Source: Pigoraptor vietnamica (lineage: Eukaryota; Opisthokonta; Filasterea). From it: a stretch of 14,221 nt of DNA. The notes beneath the pieces were generated by a model that was not told the DNA's origin, made no database searches, and saw nothing but the letters and a program-made list of their open reading frames with translations. Positions 1-9,019 of this stretch are shown piece by piece. The stretch lies in contig CALSCQ010002362.1 in NCBI GenBank assembly GCA_943704525.1, forward strand, positions 1-14,221, written 5' to 3'. A program made the position numbers and the translations under genes. Position 1 is the stretch's first letter. Each line of letters opens with the position of its first letter.

Positions 1-49
1 GTTCCCACCCCTCTTCTCCCCATCCCACAGCTCGGCCACTTCAACGTGC

Positions 50-735
50 CTGAATGACGGGGAAAATGTGGATGCAGTCGAGGCCCTGGATCTGGTGGGG
101 CTCGATGCGGTGCGGGCACTTCATCTTGGGCAGCGCAGCGACAATCTTCTCCGTCACCGCACTGCGCAGTCACACGCGAGAGCGCGATGGGAGTCGAGGA
201 GCGCGTAACGGTGAGCGTTGGAAGGCGGGCAACTCAATGGCCACGACGTGCCACTATTCTACGCTCCTACGCCCACTCGGACTAAACAGTCACCCACGCT
301 CACGGGAGGGAAGCGCGCCGAGGGCTTCGACAAGCGCACCTCCACACGCACTGTCCACCCCAGAGATACATCACACACACTCACGCGCGCACAGTGAAGA
401 ATACACCCTCTCAAAGTGACACAGCGCACTGCCCCATTCCGCACTCACATGCGCTGGCCAATGGTCGCATTCTCCTGGAACAGAATGTCGACGTCGACGC
501 CGACGTTACTTGCGGTGATGGACCACACCATGCCGCCGACGACCTTGTCAAACTGCGAGAGCGTGCTGATGCGCGCGCGAAAGTACCCCGCCGCAAGAAG
601 GAGCTCGATAATCTGCTCGTACTTGACGCGCTGCTCCTCATCGCTGCGGACTTCGACCTGCACCTCGTTTCCGTCGGCGTCCAATTGCGCCTTGGGGACG
701 CGCTTGAGCCCCGAGAACACGGACGTCGATGCCAT
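50..735 (-). CDS. CCDC93: CCDC93 orthologue (CCC/Commander complex subunit), 5' two exons, partial
   Basis: Exon 1 is complement(449..735) and exon 2 is complement(50..161), giving 133 residues; the rest lies beyond the left edge. The intron 162-448 starts GTGAGT, ends GCGCAG on the - strand, and splits an Ile codon (phase 2). Residues 32-96 hold the family's N-terminal (NN-calponin-homology-like) signatures: AAGYFRARI at 48-56, FDKVVGGM at 62-69 and DVDILFQEN at 81-89. Exon 2 reads [15 protein letters not shown] and HIFPVIQ, close to animal CCDC93 as I know it. CCDC93 joins CCDC22 and COMMD proteins in the CCC complex, which works with retriever and WASH in endosomal recycling. The start at 735 is the only Met before the conserved block; the first 30 residues are variable. 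Exon 2 appears to end at a GC donor (CAG|GCACGT). Identity is strong; only the second donor is uncertain. Confidence 0.93.
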
Positions 736-1355
736 TTGCAGCGAGGGCGCAACCCACGCACTCTGGCGGCGGAGTGTGTGTGTGTGTGCTGCTTCGGGTG
801 TGTGCCGCCCCTCAGGAGAGTGAGCAAGGGTGTCCCGCAGTGAAGTTGCGTATACGTGTGGGCCTGCATGGACAGGGGAGGAAACAAGTAGGCCAACGAC
901 AGACGTCGTTGTGTGTGCGGGGCGAGAGAGAGGAAGCCGGAGAGAGAGAGAGTGAGAAGGGCAGTCACGGGACTGCCATTGTTTACCCACAAAATGCTTT
1001 ATTTGACTATGAAATGACTATGGAGCCGCATTTATTACGCCGTCAGCTGTGCTGTGGTGTCATCACAGACACTCCTCTCTCTCTCGTTCGCACTCGTCTG
1101 CGCATCTCCCCTTCCCTCTGCGCACCAATCGCTTTTAATCGCCCTCCCACACGCGCACACACGCATAGTGCCTCGACGGCTGCTGCCCCTGTTCAGGTCG
1201 CATCGAAGGGGTGGCAGTGCCAGCTTTGCGGCATAGCGTCCCATCGTGTCCGTTATCGCCACACATTAATCAGGGCAAGAGGGCCATAACATCACCTTTT
1301 GCGCACGCCGCCTGACGCACGCACGCCCGCGTGAGGCGCGTGAAGCGGCGCGAAA
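736..1355. promoter_or_regulatory. Divergent intergenic region between CCDC93 and AP-3 delta
   Basis: The start codons of the two divergent genes lie 620 bases apart, so both promoters and 5' UTRs should be here. Visible contents are a GT run (774-789), GA runs (924-932 and 941-952), a perfect 7-base inverted repeat with a 4-base loop (960-977), and a comparatively AT-rich segment at about 978-1035 that could be a core promoter. The last 60 bases before the AP-3 delta ATG are very GC-rich. No TATA box or known factor site can be assigned with confidence, and no convincing coding exon was seen. Confidence 0.55.
960..977. repeat. Perfect short inverted repeat in the divergent promoter
   Basis: GGCAGTC at 960-966 is mirrored by GACTGCC at 971-977 around the loop ACGG. 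It lies next to the AT-rich segment of the shared upstream region. The octamer GGACTGCC (970-977) recurs at 8750-8757 in another inverted repeat, upstream of the kinase gene. It could be a dimeric factor site or chance; function is unknown. Confidence 0.5.
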
Positions 1356-4300
1356 ATGTTTGAAAAGACGCTCGGCGACCTCATTCGCGGCATACGCAAC
1401 AACAAGGCGAATGAGGCGCGGTACATTGCTCAATGCGTCGACGAGATTCGCAAGGAGCTCAAGAACCCCGACGTCGACATCAAGGCCAACGCCGTCGCGA
1501 AGCTCAACTATGTGCGTGATGGCCTCCTTGCGTCTTGTATTGTGTGCCGCGTGCGTGTGTGAGTGCGTGCGGTGTGCGAGAGAGATTGTGGTTATGTGTT
1601 GCGTGGCGTGTGTGTGGGCGTTCACGTGTGAGGGTCGGAGAAGTGTGCGTTTTGGGCGTCCACGGGTGAGGGTGTATGTGTGTGTGCCTATGATGTGTGT
1701 GTGGTGCACGTGTGGCAGCGCACGCGGCTGCATGCAACGGGGACACTTCTGTAGTCCGACTCGCACGGCCCATCGCACCGACCCACGCCCTTCGCCCGCA
1801 GCTGCAAATGCTCGGATACGACATCAGCTGGGCGGCATTCAACATTATCGAGGTGATGAGCGCACACAAGTTCACGCTGAAGCGCATCGGCTATTCGGCC
1901 GCGTGCCAGTCGTTCCACGAGGGCACCGACGTCCTCATGCTCACGACGAACATGATCAAGAAGGTGCGCACGCGTGCTGTGTGTGTGGGTGATTCGTAGC
2001 GTGCGTGCTGTGTGTGTGTGGTTCGTAGCGTGCGTGTTGTGTGTGTGTGTGGGTGGTTCATAGCGTGCGTGCTGTGTGTGTGTGTGTTGTTCGTAGCGTG
2101 CGTGTTCTGTGTATGTGTGTGTTGTTCGTAGCGTGCGTGTTCTGTGTATTTGGGTGGTTCGAGCGTGCGTGGCCTGTGTATACATATACGTCTGTTTCTG
2201 GGTGCGCGACTATGTTGTCTCTCTAATGCACCCGAAGTGCGCGCACATGCAAAGACGCACACGCACTCACGCACACCATTTCCTCTCTCTTAGGACCTCG
2301 CGAGCCAAAACCAGTTTGAGGCCGGCATTGCGCTCAACGGCCTCAGCAACTTCATCACTCCCGACCTGGCACGTGACCTCGCCAACGACATTCTCACGCT
2401 CGTCAACTCGTCGCGGCCGTACATTCGCAAACGCGCCGTTCTCATTCTCTACAAGGTGCGCGCGTCTGCCGACAGTGCAGTTTGAAACAGTGCGTCAATT
2501 GCGTCATGGCATGACACAGTGCAGTTTGGAACAGTCTGTCAATTGCATCATGGCATGGCGTACGTCGGCTTTGCGAAGAAGTGGGCGCGACTTGGTTGCA
2601 CGTATGTCTAACGCCCACCCTGTTACTCACGCCCACCCTGTTACTCTCGCAGGTGTTTCTGCGCTTCCCGGAGGCCCTCCGCCCGTCGTTTCCGCGGCTG
2701 AAGGAGAAGTTGGAGGACACGGAGCCCTCGGTGCAGTCTGCGGCGGTGAACGTCATCTGCGAACTCGCGCGCAAGCACCCGAAAAACTACCTCTCGCTCG
2801 CGCCCGTCTTCTTCAAAATTCTCACGACGTCCTCCAACAACTGGATGTTGATTAAGATCGTCAAGCTGCTCGGCGCCCTCACGCCGCTCGAGCCCCGCCT
2901 CGCGAAGAAGCTGCTGGAGCCGCTGAGCGCGATCATCACATCGACGTCGGCCATGTCGCTGCTGTACGAGTGCATCAACACGGCGATCACGGGGATGTCG
3001 CAGCACGCCTCGATCATGCAGCTGTGCCTCACGCGGCTGCGCGGGTTCGTCGAGGACTCTGACCAGAACATCAAGTACCTCGGGCTGTGCGCGATGGGCA
3101 AGATCCTCGCGGTGTATCCGAAGGCCGTCGCGGACCAGCGGGACCTTGTTATTCGCTGTCTGGACGACCAGGACGAGTCTATTCGCCTGCGCGCGCTCGA
3201 CCTCCTCGTCGGGATGGTGTCGAAGAAGAACCTCATGGACATTGTCAAGCGCCTGCTCTCGCACATGGGCGCGAGCGACGGCGGCCTCTACCGCGACGAG
3301 CTCATCTCGAAGGTCGGTTCGCGGTTGTTTTGTGTGTGTGGAGTTGGGGGGGGGGGGGGTTGACTACTTCGTATACGTGTCATGCGGGAAGCTTGCTTCT
3401 CAACGTGGCTCACGCCGCACCGCACTCTGTTTTCCGCGTCTGCAGATTATTCAGATGTGCAGCCAGTCGAGCTACCAGTACGTGACGAATTTCGAGTGGT
3501 ACGTCGCCATTCTCGCGGAGCTCACGCGCGTCGACGGCACGAAGCACGGCCGCCTGATTGCGTCCCAGCTGATGGACGTGGCGATCCGCGTGCGCGTCGT
3601 GCGGCCCTTTGCCGTGCGACAGTGCGCCGCCCTCCTCGCCGCCCCGCACCTCACCTCTCACGTGACGGCCACCGTCCCCGGGTCGGTGGCTGCGGGCAAG
3701 GCCAACAGCGGTGTGTCCGAGGTGCTCTTTGCGGCGGCGTGGATCGTTGGCGAGTTCAGCGCATATCTCCGCACACCCCTCGAGACGGTCGGCGTCATGC
3801 TCCTACCGAAGGTCGTCAACCTTCCCGGACACATTCAGTCGGTGTTTGTCCAGAACGTCCTCAAGATATACGCCGCGGTGGTGCGCCGCGCGGCCGGCGT
3901 TCTTCCGCCTGACGCGGAGGAATGCGCGGAGCCGCTGCTCACCCCAGAGGAGGCGGCGGGGATCGCTGGCGAAGTGGGCGCACTTCTTGCCGCGCGGCTG
4001 CCGATGTTTGTGCAGAGCCCCGACCTGGAGGTGCAGGAGCGCGCATGCTGCATGCTCGAACTCATCAAGTACGTGCGTGCGATTGAGGCGGAGTCGGGCT
4101 CTGCGGAAGACGCTGGAAAGGTGCTGCTTTGGGTCGCGCCGCATGTGTGCTGTCTTCAATGCGTTATGCTCACTGCTACCGCGGCCTTGCTGCGGTGACC
4201 TCTGCACGTGCGATTGAACCCGCGTGGTCCGCCCATTCTCATCACGCGCTCTCCGCGCAGTTTGTGACGCTGTTCGACGGCGAGTTGAACCCCGTCGCGC

Positions 4301-7028
4301 CCAAGGCGCAGAAGAAGGTGCCCGTGCCGGAGGGGCTTGATTTGGACGCATGGATCAACGAGCCGCCTGCCGAGAGCTCATCGGAATCGGAGGACGACAT
4401 GCAGGCGTTTGCCCGCCCGGAGGTCGATCTCGGGGCGTCGCGCGGCGGCGGCAAGAAGAAGGAGGAGTCGAGCGAGGACGAGGCGGTGCTCGAGCAGAAG
4501 CGACAGGCGCGCAAGCAAGCGCAGGCGCTCAATCCGCACTACCTCAAGGACAGGCCGTCGAAGAAGGGCCCCTCGCCGCCGGCGGTGGTGGCACAGCAGG
4601 AGGTGGACAACATCCCCGTGCAACGGCTGGACCTCGGCGTGAAGCTGACGGTGGACGACACGCCGAACTTTTTCGCGGGCGGCGATTCGACGCGGCGCAA
4701 GAAGAAGGGCAAGAAGGGGAAGAAGGGCGAGCCCGAGGACGAGGACGACGGGCGCCCCGCGTATGTCGTCAGCAGTGTTGCGGAAATGCCCGAGGGCGCG
4801 TCGGTGAGCGACGAAGAGGAGAAGCGGAAGAAGGAAGACCCGCTAAGGTGAAGATGGGGCCCGTGCGGCTGTGCGCGCGCGGTACACTGGCGATGTGTTG
4901 CCGGGGTTGTTTTCATCTGACGATCACTCGCTCTGCAGCTCTTTGGACGTGGACCTCAGCGCACCCCTCCGTGACAACGAGCGGCTCCCTGTCCGGACGC
5001 ACCGCGTGGTGGCTGCACCGGCCCCTGCGCCCGTGACAGACGCCAAGGCGGAGAAGCGGAAGAAGAAGAGCAAGAAGGAGAAGGGAGACGACGAGGACAA
5101 GGTGCGGTGCGCTGTCCGTCCGGCTGCGTCCGTACTCGTGCTCGTGTGCCCGTGCGCGTCTGTGGGCAACTGTGTGTCACTGCACTTTCGTGATACTATA
5201 CTCTTGCCGTGCGCAGGGCGAGGAGAAGCGCAAGAAGCGGCACAAGAAGGACAAGTCGGAGAAGGGCGACGACGACGATGCCGCGCCCAAGAAGGAGTCG
5301 AAGGGCGCGCATGCCAAGGCCGCGAAGGAGAGCAAGGACAAAAAGGAAAAGCGCGCCAAGGGCGAGAAGGCGGACAAGAGGGCGGTGGCGGCCGTCGCAC
5401 CCGCCGTCGGGCGATTGATCGACAGCCCCACGCCTGCGTCGCCGCTGCCCGAGCGCGAGAAGGACGCCGCGATGAGCGCATTTGAGAAGTGGATGACTGA
5501 GTCGCCGGGGGAGGAGCAGCGGTCACCTGCAGAGGCAAAGGTGCGTGTGCGCCTGCTGGCGACTGTTGGCGTTGCATCGCGCTGTGTCCGGTTTGCACGG
5601 GGTTGTATGAATTTCGATTGCTTTTGGACATTCGGTCAGCTCTTATGCCATGTATATCCTCTCTGCCCGGTGTGCGCCCATTTTGTGCCCATTCTCAGCC
5701 ATTCGCACCCCCCGCAGAAAGAGAAGAAGGAAAAAGAGACGTCCCGTAGCATGAGCCGCGAAGGCAGCGCGGGCTCGATGTCCGCCGCGGTCGAGTCGGC
5801 GTCCCCCAACCCCTCGTCTGCGAAGAAGCGGTCTTCGAAGGACAAGCGGGAGAAGGAAGAGAAGGAGGAGCGCCGCGAGGGGCGTGACAAGAAGGAGAAG
5901 CGGGACAAGGGCGAGAAGGATGCCGACGACGACCGCCGCGAGAAGAAGGACAAAAAGGAGAAGGACGCCGAGGGCGAGCGCAAGTCGCGCAAGAGCAAGC
6001 GCGCAGAGTCACCCGCGGACGCACTCGAGGACGCGGCGACCGCGGGACCGACGTACAAGCCACTCGCGAGCAACGCCGACCTTGCAATCGTATCTGCCCT
6101 CACTCGCCACCAGTGTGTGTGTGTGTGTGTGTGTGTGCGGGCGTAAATGCATGCGTGACCTTTTGTATTGCACTATGGTTGTCTCGCATTCGCCAACATT
6201 CCCTTCCCCCCTATTTCTCCTTCACTCGATGCGCCTCGTGACGCAGACGTGTGACATGCGCGTCGTCCAGACGGACCCAGACAACGTGTATGCGATGATG
6301 GTCATCCAGAACAACTCGTCGTCGCTCATCAACGGCATCGAAGTGGCCGTCGTCGACACGCTCAACGCCAAGCTCGTCAAGGGCCCCGTGCAGACGTCGG
6401 GCGGCGGCGTCAGCGTGCCGTTTGCGCTTCCCGCGGGCGCGTCGAACGAGGCCCAGATTGCGTTCAAGGTCCAGCTCATCACGCAGTCGCAGCGCCTGAG
6501 GGGCAGCGTCCAGTACCGCAAGCAGGTGCGTGGGGGGTGCCTGTCTGCTGTGCCGGATCACGTGCAGTTGGGGCGTAGGTCAGCATGGAGCATGGTTGTC
6601 CTGATGATTGTGCCGATGCTGTATTCCCAACGCAGACGAGTGGCGGCAGCACGTCGGAAAAGGTCGACTTTTGCCTCATCATCCCTGTCTCTGCGTTCGT
6701 GCTTCCCATCCGCCTCCGCCCCGGCGATTTCCGCGCCGTCCTTGAGGAGGGCGAGCTGTGCGCGGCGGTCTCGGCCAAGGTGCAGCCGAAGCGCGAGCTC
6801 TCCTTCCGTGCGCTCGTGGTGGAGGCGTGCCGCGCCGCCCGGCTGTCGATCGTGGAGAGCGACGACAGCCACGCGTCACTGTACGGGTGCACGCCGCGGC
6901 AGCATCACGTGTGCGCCCTTCTCAAGCCCGTGAAGGGCGGCGGTGTGTCTGTGGACGTGAAGGCGTCGGATGCCGGCATTGCCTCGGCACTGCTTGACGA
7001 GATCAGGGAAGCGTACGCGCGCGAATGA
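1356..7028 (+). CDS. AP3D1: AP-3 complex subunit delta, complete, 11 exons
   Basis: Exons are 1356-1511, 1802-1963, 2294-2455, 2653-3312, 3446-4120, 4261-4847, 4939-5101, 5217-5540, 5718-6089, 6247-6525 and 6636-7028, giving 1310 residues (animal delta is about 1150-1200). All junctions keep frame; nine of ten introns are phase 0 and intron 6 is phase 2. Residues 1 to about 605 are the HEAT-like adaptin trunk, with LGYDISWAAFNIIEVMSA (exon 2), TPDLARDLAND (exon 3) and SAAVNVICELAR (exon 4). Residues 616-640 are the delta signature running from NPVAPKAQKKV to LDAWINEP. Residues of about 800-1070 form a very Lys/Glu-rich hinge, and exons 9-11 give the C-terminal ear-like domain (TCDMRV to the end). 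AP-3 carries cargo from endosomes to lysosomes and related organelles; delta is one of its two large subunits. The start aligns with the MFDKNLQDL region of animal delta, so a short N-terminal extension is absent. Confidence 0.96.
1990..2175 (+). repeat. About 33-base minisatellite inside AP-3 delta intron 2
   Basis: Six copies of a unit beginning TTCGTAGCGTGCGTG start at 1993, 2022, 2057, 2090, 2125 and 2158, spaced 29-35 bases. They are separated by TG runs of varying length; the fourth base varies (G or A) and the last copy lacks one T. The array fills most of intron 2 (1964-2293) and lies just after the donor. It is probably slippage and unequal-exchange expansion of a GT-rich donor-proximal sequence. 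Confidence 0.9.
2472..2559 (+). repeat. 44-base tandem duplication in AP-3 delta intron 3
   Basis: Copies at 2472-2515 and 2516-2559 begin ACAGTGCAGTTTG and contain GTCAATTG and TCATGGCATG. They differ at only a few bases, so the duplication is fairly recent or conserved. The copies are non-coding and sit between donor 2456 and acceptor 2652. Confidence 0.88.
2611..2646 (+). repeat. 18-base exact duplication at the 3' end of AP-3 delta intron 3
   Basis: ACGCCCACCCTGTTACTC occurs twice back to back (2611-2628 and 2629-2646), ending 6 bases before the acceptor AG (2651-2652). The unit is pyrimidine-rich and contains ACTCAC-like and upstream CTAAC branch-point-like strings. The duplication may therefore have doubled splice-acceptor elements. 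Confidence 0.85.
3346..3359 (+). repeat. Homopolymer G14 in AP-3 delta intron 4
   Basis: A run of 14 G lies in the intron 3313-3445, just after a TG-rich stretch. That intron has an unusual donor, GTCGGT. The exact run length is likely unstable and prone to sequencing error. Confidence 0.85.
6113..6137 (+). repeat. GT microsatellite in AP-3 delta intron 9
   Basis: An uninterrupted GT run of about 12 units lies within intron 6090-6246. That intron has the atypical donor GTATCT, chosen because it joins DLAI to TCDMRV as expected from the animal ear domain. Confidence 0.9.
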
Positions 7029-7157
7029 GCGCGTCTGTCGGTGCTAATGAATACGACTCGTGCTCTGCTTCTTTTGTTTGCTCGTGCGCTCGTGTGTGCA
7101 TGGCCGTTGCTTCAGTCTGTCGGCTTCCCTTTAGTGTCTTCCTTAGTTGATTCACTC

Positions 7158-7236
7158 GGTGCGCGTGTCGGCGTGGTCAAGTAAGTCCATTCACTGTCTT
7201 CCTGGTGCGCGTGTCATGTCGGCGTGGTCAAGTAAG
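7158..7236 (+). repeat. Imperfect direct repeat, about 28 and 33 bases
   Basis: Copy 1 (7158-7185) and copy 2 (7204-7236) share GGTGCGCGTGTC followed by GGCGTGGTCAAGTAAG. Copy 2 carries a 5-base insertion (ATGTC) that repeats its own neighbouring sequence. Flanking GTCTTCCT strings also recur. A local duplication is the simplest explanation. Confidence 0.85.
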
Positions 7237-7385
7237 CACGGATGGCCATGGAGGCACAAGCTGCAGGCAATGGCACGCCGTCCCTCTGCCGCCGCCTCAG
7301 CGCACGGTGGGCCATTCGCCCCGCACACGCGCACGTGCGAGGGGCTGTTGGCTGCGTGCAACTCTGGCGCGGGTGACTTTGTTGG

Positions 7386-7412
7386 GTGGGAGCTGCAAAG
7401 CCCTGCTCCCAC
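7386..7412. repeat. 8-base inverted repeat (stem-loop) with a third copy of one arm
   Basis: GTGGGAGC (7386-7393) pairs with GCTCCCAC (7405-7412) across an 11-base loop. The arm recurs as GTGGGAGC at 7445-7452, about 160 bases before the ATG at 7610. It could be a factor-binding element or an RNA hairpin in a 5' UTR. No known non-coding RNA was recognised. Confidence 0.6.
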
Positions 7413-7609
7413 ACGGGTCCGTCCTCGCCCTCGGTCGCCCGATTGTGGGAGCCCAAGCAATTCATCGAGCCTTTTAAGGGTGTTGTCCGCCAGACTATAC
7501 CATAAATGATGATCTGCTGCATGAAGTCAGAGGTTCTAAAAGCACCTTTGATGAAGTTTGAAGTCTCTCTTCACATTGTGGCCTGTCGAAAGACCCGTGT
7601 TCTATCGCA

Positions 7610-8359
7610 ATGGCGGACGAGAAGTCTGCGCGTCGGTTTCTGCTGCGCGCAGTGAAGCGGCTGGACGGCACCCGCGTGCAGCTGATTTCGACGGGGTGTG
7701 TGACTGTGCGCGATGCAATTTCAGCTCGAGACGTGAACCGCCGCGTGTGTTTGTGTGTTTTTCCCCATTTTCTCTCTGTGAATGTGGGCATGTTATCTAC
7801 CGCACAATCGTGTTGTGACTCGAATGCCACGTGTGCCCGTGTGCAGGAGCGATGCCGTTGCTGACGTCACGAATCGGTTTTTGGAGCTGTTGGTTGAGCG
7901 CGTCGTCGCCATGGAACGCGCCAAGGCACTCGCCGCGAGTGAAGGCGGTCACGTGGCTGGCACTGTCCTCTCAGTAGCAACAGGCACGTGCGCTGTCTTG
8001 CATCCATGGGCACATTTTCCCGCCTTTAACTCATTCGCAGTTTTTCATTGGTTTATTTTGTGATAGCACTCACCATACTGCGTCCGTGGACCCTTATCCC
8101 TTGTGCTCGACCGTACTTTCAGCAGAGGCAACATGGCGCGTGTCGTGGCGCATTTCTAATGTTGTGGGCTGTTGCTCTTTTGTGCGATGGGAGATCCGTA
8201 CTGACCCAACCCTTCGTTTCCATTCCTCTCTGACACTGCCTCATCTTTCCTACGCACACAGTGAACGAGGCACTACACACTCTCGGCATGAGCGCACTCG
8301 TTCCTCTTGCCAGTGGACCACACGACGCTGCGTTTCCAACCCACCCGGCGACTTCCTAG
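7610..8359 (+). CDS. Probable small histone-fold protein, 2-3 or more exons, last junction unresolved
   Basis: Exon 1 is 7610-7695 (MADEKSARRFLLRAVKRL onward) and ends ACGGG|GTGTGT. Exon 2 starts at 7847 after GTGCAG, restoring frame in phase 2 and giving ISTG-SDAVADVTNRFLELL, then VERVVAMERAKALAASEGG. The alternation of hydrophobic and charged residues fits histone-fold helices 1 and 2. A likely final exon from 8262 after CACACAG reads xNEALHTLGMSALVPLAS and stops at 8357-8359; ALxxLG followed by VP resembles helix 3 and the helix after it in Dr1/NF-YB/POLE3 proteins. That exon needs a phase-1 donor. The only one in exon 2 (G|GTCACG at 7948) shortens the loop before helix 3, so a mini-exon in 7974-8261 may exist. 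CENP-W and CENP-X/MHF2 are alternatives by size (about 70-105 residues) and pattern. The specific family is not established. Confidence 0.5.
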
Positions 8360-9019
8360 CGCATCCCCCTTTCCCTCTGCACGGAGTTTGGAAATGGCCG
8401 CCAACCCACCCGCTCAGTTGGGCGAGCTCAGAGCAAGCAGAGAGCTCACAGTGTGGGGCTGTGTGCGATTGCCACACCCGGGCAACGAAGCAACCTCTCA
8501 CATGCGACTGTGTGCGACTGTCGTCCGTACTCCGCTTTGCCGCATGGCGCGGTGACCTTTTGATGCCCTCTATTGTACGCCGTGGACGTCTTTTGGTGGG
8601 CCGCCATGTTAACAAGGTGGAAGCGTATGTGAGTGAAGTGAAAATGCAATCGCTCGCTTTTGTCACAACGACACGGCCACCGGCCGCTGTTTCAGTGCTT
8701 TGAATGTTTGCGGCCCTGTCCAAATTAGGAAATCTCGGTAGAGTCAGTCGGACTGCCGATATTTCGGCAGAGGACATTTTAAGTGTCTGTGGCTATTTGC
8801 GTTATCTGTTTCTTACGCACTCCCTCCGCCGGCATCGCAGCTTTTGGCTCAAGGAGACGCGCGCAAAGCGGGGAGAGAACGGAGCGGGCTCGCCGTGACC
8901 CACTGACCGCCTGTTACGGGTCTGAGTGTGCACCCGCGCGGGCGCCGCCCATGTTCAGTCGCTCCCCCACCCACGCACTTGCGTAGCACATCTCGCGCAC
9001 CCTGCGCCCGTGTGCGCAA
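8360..9019. other. Non-coding stretch upstream of the kinase gene
   Basis: These 660 bases hold the end of the small gene and the kinase promoter. Short open frames on both strands have no recognisable domains and no consistent splice structure. The only structured element seen is a perfect inverted repeat at 8753-8770. A pyrimidine-rich stretch ending TTTCAG (8690-8695) resembles a splice acceptor but leads into nothing recognisable. Confidence 0.5.
8753..8770. repeat. Perfect 7-base inverted repeat upstream of the kinase gene
   Basis: CTGCCGA (8753-8759) and TCGGCAG (8764-8770) are exact complements around the loop TATT, about 250 bases before the ATG at 9020. The preceding bases make GGACTGCC (8750-8757), the same octamer found in the inverted repeat at 960-977. 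It may be a dimeric factor site; function is unknown. Confidence 0.55.

Larger units (their letters stand above)
7029..7609. other. Non-coding stretch between AP-3 delta and the histone-fold gene
   Basis: This region should hold the AP-3 delta 3' UTR and the next gene's promoter and 5' UTR. No coding exon with recognisable content was found on either strand and no clear polyadenylation signal is visible. It contains an imperfect direct repeat (7158-7185 and 7204-7236) and a stem-loop (7386-7412). It becomes AT-richer from about 7455 towards the ATG at 7610, which suits a core promoter. Confidence 0.6.

Noticed and set aside
54-419. Open + strand frame of 121 codons over the CCDC93 exon 2 region
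   Set aside because: It is antisense to a clear CCDC93 exon, has no recognisable domain, and runs through the CCDC93 intron.
1964-2290. Thr/His-rich frames on the - strand over the intron 2 minisatellite
   Set aside because: They only reflect the tandem TG-rich repeat read backwards; no gene signals.
7500-7610. Possible C/D-box small nucleolar RNA (ATGATGA and TGATGA strings)
   Set aside because: C-like boxes occur but no paired D box (CTGA) at suitable spacing and no terminal stem were found.
8250-8777. 175-codon open frame on the - strand between the small gene and the kinase gene
   Set aside because: No domain, no low-complexity or helix pattern, no splice partner; it overlaps the likely last exon of the small gene. 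GC-rich DNA gives many such frames.
8704-8898. Short + strand frame starting MFAALSKLGNLG after an acceptor-like TTTCAG
   Set aside because: The start looked protein-like, but it degenerates into unpatterned sequence, covers the inverted repeat at 8753-8770 and has no supporting donor.
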